From Pseudocercospora fijiensis CIRAD86 (lineage: Eukaryota > Ascomycota > Dothideomycetes > Mycosphaerellales > Mycosphaerellaceae), in contig NW_006921532.1 in the NCBI RefSeq assembly GCF_000340215.1, positions 7,995,735 to 8,059,734 of the forward strand: a DNA stretch of 64,000 bases, in the 5' to 3' direction. Below the pieces are notes generated by a model. The model searched no databases and was not told the DNA's origin. It worked only from the letters and a program-made list of their open reading frames with translations. The position numbers and the translations under genes are program-made. Numbering within the stretch: position 1 is the first letter of the stretch; each line of letters opens with the position of its first letter. Below, piece by piece: positions 59,769 through 64,000 of the stretch.

Positions 59769-62643
59769 TCATAAAGGGCACAATAGTCTTCCATCTGCGA
59801 CTTCGAGCTTCACCGTGGCTGGGAGTTGCACTTCGAAGCCGATTCGTGCCTTCTTCCCATCTGGATTTCTTGGCTGTAGGTCACGAGTACGCTTGAGGCC
59901 TTCGGTGATGTTGGTTCCAAACCCCATCCCGAGCGTATCTTCCAACTTCAAGGCCGTCATTTCGGCACCATTTTCATCCTTCTGGTCAAGCTTGATCTCC
60001 AAGTATTGAGTAGAAGGAGTGTACGTGAAGCTTTCGATGATGCCAGCTTCGATCTCCACCTTCAATCCCATATCAGCAATGTACAGCCTCCTCTTGACAC
60101 TGTCTTTAGGCTCCACAGTGATGACATCTCCATACCCGTTCTGTCTCATATTCCCGCCAAAGACTGTCCAGCCGAAGTCAGGATGATTCACAAGTATCGT
60201 ACAAGCACCGAGGATATGTCCGAGGAAATTTGGTCCGTAGTCGCCACTGTATGCATCCCACTTCAGCGTTTCAGGAAAGGAATGAAAAGCCATGGCTCCA
60301 AATCCCTCTTTGTTGATGTTCGAAAGTGGGCCCATGTGGCCACCGTAAGCCACACGAAGATCATGAAAGGCTGCCCGTCCAGCAGGCTCCTTGTTGTACT
60401 TGTACGAGTCTAGCAATGGTAGAGAGTTCAGACCACTGTTTTGAATCAGCAATCTGTTCAGCGAGCGATTTCTTTTAGACACGAACTCACCTTCCATAAT
60501 GATGAATCATCCTCTCTATTCTGTGTAGCTTGCCAGCATATGAGAAGTCCCAGTAACGTCGAGCATTGCCATTCCAGCCCCAATGTGCCACAGCAGGCAT
60601 GTAGCCGCGGATGGAATTTGGAGTCTTCTCCACGGTCTTGCTGTCATTGAAGTGTTTCGACCAGAAATAGACGCCTTCCTGTCCTGTGGAATCCCAAGCC
60701 ATCTCCGAACCAAAAGGCTCCGATTTTGTGGCCCAGTCGTCCTGTCGTGCCTTCATCGCGGCTTCCAACTTGTGTGCTTCGGATGTAAGCTGCTCTGCCT
60801 TGAGGGCTTCGAGAATGGAGAGCCATATTGTTTCTCCCATCAGGCCATAATACCAATATGCCACGTTGTCTGCTTGGGAAGCTATTACAGTTCGATATGC
60901 TTGAGTGAGATACCACGTAGCGTTATTAATGCTTAGAATTCCCGGCACGACCAGCTCGGCATTGTAGAGTGCCCAATAAATTACACTGACATGAACGTAA
61001 TCGTATGCTCGCCAGATAGCATATGCCTCAGACTTATTCCATACAGAGGCATTCCAGCCGATCGAGGGATCGTATTTGTAGTTGGGCAATGATTTTGGCT
61101 CGTAGTAAAACAAGCTACGCTTGACGCCGTATTCGTATGTAGGAGGATTGGTGCTGTTGTCGGAGGTCTTATCCTGAAGCCAGCCCCAGACAGTGGTGTT
61201 AACCATTGTTTCCAACTTGTGGACCTGATCCTTGGTCGGTCGGACTGCAACTTTCATAGCAGCTGCTTCAAACGAGCCAGCGCCGCCTTCATCGGACACT
61301 CCGGCGATCCAGGCTCTTCTGTCTTGCAGAACTTGCTTGCCAGCCTCATAGTCGTAGCTGATCACGGACGGAGCGCGATGGAATGGATCAGACGTGTCGT
61401 TAAACCACTGCTTGTCGAACAAAAACTTGGCAAGCTTGTCGCTTGAATTCTCTTGCGTGTCGGTCACAAAGTAATGTACGCTCTGTGTTCTATCGTCACT
61501 GTATTTGATGGTCACACGTACACGTCCAAAGGCGCCATCATGGCTGTTTACTGTGTATGCCTTCCACCTCTTCTTTGGCGGTTGCTCAGTGATTGTCAGA
61601 GCGCCAGGAGGAGATACCTCGATAGAGCCGACAGCTGCCTTCGAGTTGATGTATAATTGACCATCCATATCCGTTGGGAGAATGTAGCCAGGAAGACCTA
61701 TGGCCACCGGAACGTCTTTTGATGCAACAGCATCCTCGATATCGTGAGTGGTCTTCGACAACCCGAATCGAAGCGCAAAAGATACCGATTTTCCAGGTGC
61801 AAGCGTAAGAGACGTCGGCTCGTTCCATGGTTCTGAAGCATTCCATTCTCGCTCTTTGTAGGCCTTGGTAAGCGTTTGCCACGAATAAATGCCCTCGAAC
61901 ACTTGAGTCTGGTAGCCGGTAGGCTGCTTCGGGTCTTCGTCCAAGAAGCGCCATGCTTCAAACCTGGAGTGCTTGCTATAAGGAGTCACGATGAGATTCG
62001 GCCCAGTCCCTGTTAGCCGGGTCACTTGAACATATCCTGCGTCAAGCCCAATGTATGGATCCAGCAATACGCACCTGGCCGTTGTGTTACCCGCAGTTCT
62101 GTTCGTGAAGATATTGTTGAACTCGATTGGAAATCCAAAAGCACCAACTTCAATGGTGGAAGAGTCCTTTGCTTGTACCGTTGCCTTCAGAACAAGATCA
62201 TCGTCCACGATGGACCAATCTCGGCTGAGGCTGAAGTGCTTCGCTGCATCTTGGAAGACATTGTCGAAAGTCGTGTGAAGTAGCCCATGTCCACCGGCAG
62301 TCGAGTGTGGCTTGATATCCCTCTTCTTCGCGGTGTCAATTTCCCGCCATTCTGCCTCTCCTTTGACTCGCCAGCGTGCTGTCAGGTCACCAGTGTGGTA
62401 ATTGCCAACGCCGTTGCGCAAGGCAAAATAATCGGAAGGCGAGAAGTCAAAGGAGTCGTCTGATGCTGGCTTGAGTGACTGAAGGACACCAGAGTCAGCA
62501 TTGAGGATGCCGTGAAAGTTGCGTGAAGATACGATCGTTTCCGCAGCTGCGGTGGACAGAAGCATGAACAATACGTTCAAACAAGCGCGTCTAGAAGACC
62601 ACATCCTGACTGCCGCGTGGCCTTCGAGATTATTGAGTTGCAT
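59769..62643 (-). CDS. Secreted DUF5695-like protein
   Basis: Exons 60491-62643 and 59769-60435 joined over a 55-nt intron (GTGAGT donor, AACAG acceptor) give 2820 nt, 939 aa. Residues 14-35 (WSSRRACLNVLFMLLSTAAAET) form a signal peptide; translation may begin at Met14 (62604) rather than at 62643. The mature protein begins SSRNFHGILNADSGVLQSLKP and has many Asn-X-Ser/Thr sites. From memory this matches large secreted fungal proteins with a DUF5695 domain (beta-rich N-terminal part, helical Trp/Tyr-rich centre, beta-rich C-terminal part), an arrangement like (alpha/alpha)6-type carbohydrate-active enzymes. A catalytic activity is not established from the sequence. It neighbours another carbohydrate-related gene. 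Confidence 0.7.
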
Positions 62644-63020
62644 GAGCGACGACAGAGCCGCATGATTTTACTGTCTCCAATTCTGTGGACAGTCGAATGC
62701 GTTCCAACTTCCATTCTGGCCCGTCCGATCGGCATTTCTGATGTTGCATGCGTGAAGACTGAAGTGGCATCGTTAGTTTAAAATTCTCCTCCAATCCAAT
62801 CTCGCACCCCCAACCGCAATCCCGGTCACTTCTGATAGTTGCAGTATGGGGGCCGGGGCTACTTATTATGTGAACTTGTGATTATTGTGTCCCCTACTAC
62901 TGGATGACTGCGTCCTTCTTCAACTCTTCTCCTGGTATGGCCCTTCAACGGCAGTTCTTCGTTTTTGAGCAACCGCTCTCAGAAGGATACGACTATGCAA
63001 CGTCATCATATCACCATTCC
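62644..63020. promoter_or_regulatory. Upstream region of the secreted protein gene
   Basis: 377 bp holding the promoter of the DUF5695-like gene and the 3' UTR of the gene to its right. No specific site recognised. Confidence 0.5.
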
Positions 63021-64000
63021 TCAATGCATAAACACCTCCAAAGTCACCTCATTGCTCCACCCAGCCTTCTCTCCACTCTCACGCCACGCCTTTTCGACAT
63101 CAATCTCCAGAAGTCTCGCATCCTTACCACTCTTCTTGACACAGTCCACCCCAATCGGCTTGCCAAAGATCAGAACAAGGAAGTCATTCTCGATACTCTT
63201 GCTCTCTAGCTCCGAGATCCAAATTCCCAACATCCCAAGCGCTTTCAGACTGACCCAAATCCTCAATCTCCCATTGTCCTCAACATAGATATCATAACCT
63301 GTGACGGCCGCCGAACCAGTCATCTTATCCACAAGACCGAGCACGGCGACTCCCACAGGCTTCTTCGGAGAAGATTTCAGCTCGAAGGTCTGTACATTGT
63401 ATGCAGTCAAAATGTCCCACCCTTGAGGCTCTACCTCAATACCAACAAGTGCGTGCTTTTGACCTCTTTTGGCAGCAGACATGGAAATCTGCCCACTTGT
63501 GAAAGATCCGATCACGTATATTCCCTCCTCGGTGCCAGGAAACTCGTCAAGAGCTGTGAATTCGGACAAGTGGTGCTTGCTGACATTGAAGATACCAAGA
63601 ATACCGGCGCCGGTACGCGACATACCCACGTAGGTTCCTATCTTCAGGAGAGTGGGGGCTGAATACTCGTTGTAAGGATTCATGGCTTTTCCAACGATAC
63701 TCGGCCTCAAGATGACCGTCTTGTCTCTGGCAGTCTGCGCTGTCATTTGTTTGATGAGCGAGATGTCGTGCTTTCCTGGAGTATCAGTGAAGTAGATCGG
63801 GCCTCCGCTGACAGCTCTGGCAGCTGCATGGAAGCCAGCCCATTCGTGACTCGTCTGGAACATATCCCAATCCGGAAGAACATTCAGATGCTGCGTGAGG
63901 AGCGAGTTGTGGGCATTGCAGAAGATGTGCCAAGGGTGACTCGCGGCGACCTCAGGGAAGAAGTCGTCAGAGTTGCGTACCAGTAATTTTGGCTTGTTTT
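63021..64000 (-). CDS. Raffinose synthase/Sip1-like protein (GH36 type), 5' end beyond window
   Basis: The minus-strand frame is open from 64000 to a stop at 63021-63023, giving the last 326 or so residues. Landmarks: LPDWDMFQTSHEWAGFHAAARAVSGGPIYFTDTPGKHD, shared by plant raffinose synthases and seed-imbibition (Sip1) proteins, then TVILRPSIVGKAMNPY, LLKIGTYVGMSRTGAGILGIFNVS and EFPGT. These proteins belong to glycoside hydrolase family 36-related enzymes that act on alpha-galactosides. The active-site region is partly outside the window, so hydrolase or transferase activity cannot be decided. The C-terminal part is beta-sandwich-like. No intron seen in this part. Confidence 0.85.
   Translation of the reverse strand, partial: NKPKLLVRNSDDFFPEVAASHPWHIFCNAHNSLLTQHLNVLPDWDMFQTSHEWAGFHAAARAVSGGPIYFTDTPGKHDISLIKQMTAQTARDKTVILRPSIVGKAMNPYNEYSAPTLLKIGTYVGMSRTGAGILGIFNVSKHHLSEFTALDEFPGTEEGIYVIGSFTSGQISMSAAKRGQKHALVGIEVEPQGWDILTAYNVQTFELKSSPKKPVGVAVLGLVDKMTGSAAVTGYDIYVEDNGRLRIWVSLKALGMLGIWISELESKSIENDFLVLIFGKPIGVDCVKKSGKDARLLEIDVEKAWRESGEKAGWSNEVTLEVFMH

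Overview
The window looks like a chromosome arm of a filamentous ascomycete (Pezizomycotina; a dothideomycete is my guess, not shown). Real genes have short GT-AG introns of about 50-70 nt with CTAAY-type branch sites. All repeats carry a signature of repeat-induced point mutation (RIP): CpA/TpG is depleted in favour of TpA, so CAG, CAA and TGG codons have become stops and His/Cys codons have become Tyr, while frames stay almost free of indels.

Layout. (1) 1-6382: G1, the 3' part of a RIP-degenerate Ty3/gypsy chromovirus (gag, pol with chromodomain, an antisense ORF, 3' LTR). (2) 6383-8330: RIP-degenerate relic with a minus-strand Myb/SANT-like gene. (3) 8331-14690: unique DNA with a bZIP gene on the minus strand and a long upstream region rich in 5-7 bp tandem repeats. 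(4) 14691-49610: nested transposon island. (5) 49611-64000: unique DNA with six genes: SMP-30/gluconolactonase, RING-finger protein, succinate-semialdehyde-type dehydrogenase, TRI12-like MFS transporter, secreted DUF5695-like protein and a partial raffinose synthase/Sip1-like protein.

The island reads as a four-level nest. E1 (Ty3/gypsy, minus strand, 15395-22171 plus 46042-46440) is interrupted in its leader by E2, same family and strand (22172-46041, 5-bp target duplication ATCGG). E2 is interrupted by D, a hAT-type DNA transposon (22649-39333, 8-bp duplication CCTACTAT, about 20-bp terminal inverted repeats). D is interrupted by E3, a plus-strand copy of the E family (30010-37071, duplication GCTAT/GCTGT). 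E1 lies in RIP-degenerate DNA whose right side (F, 46441-49610) encodes an integrase-like protein.

The most unusual content is in D. Besides a hAT transposase relic, it carries two different histone H3-fold genes, one of which regains the canonical GTVALR motif only when an intron is removed, plus several unrecognised ORFs. Introns of D repeatedly contain GCCGG(C) minisatellites built on the palindrome TAGCCGGCTA, also found near its ends. This suggests a cargo-bearing transposon with chromatin proteins and dispersed binding sites; that function is inference.

The E family also shows an 11-nt match between a site in its LTR and the sequence just after the 5' LTR (Tf1-like self-priming) and a conserved A6 run at the gag stop where a -1 shift opens pol. 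The right-hand genes may form a sugar/carbonyl utilisation neighbourhood (lactonase, aldehyde dehydrogenase, transporter, carbohydrate-related proteins), but co-regulation is not shown by the sequence.
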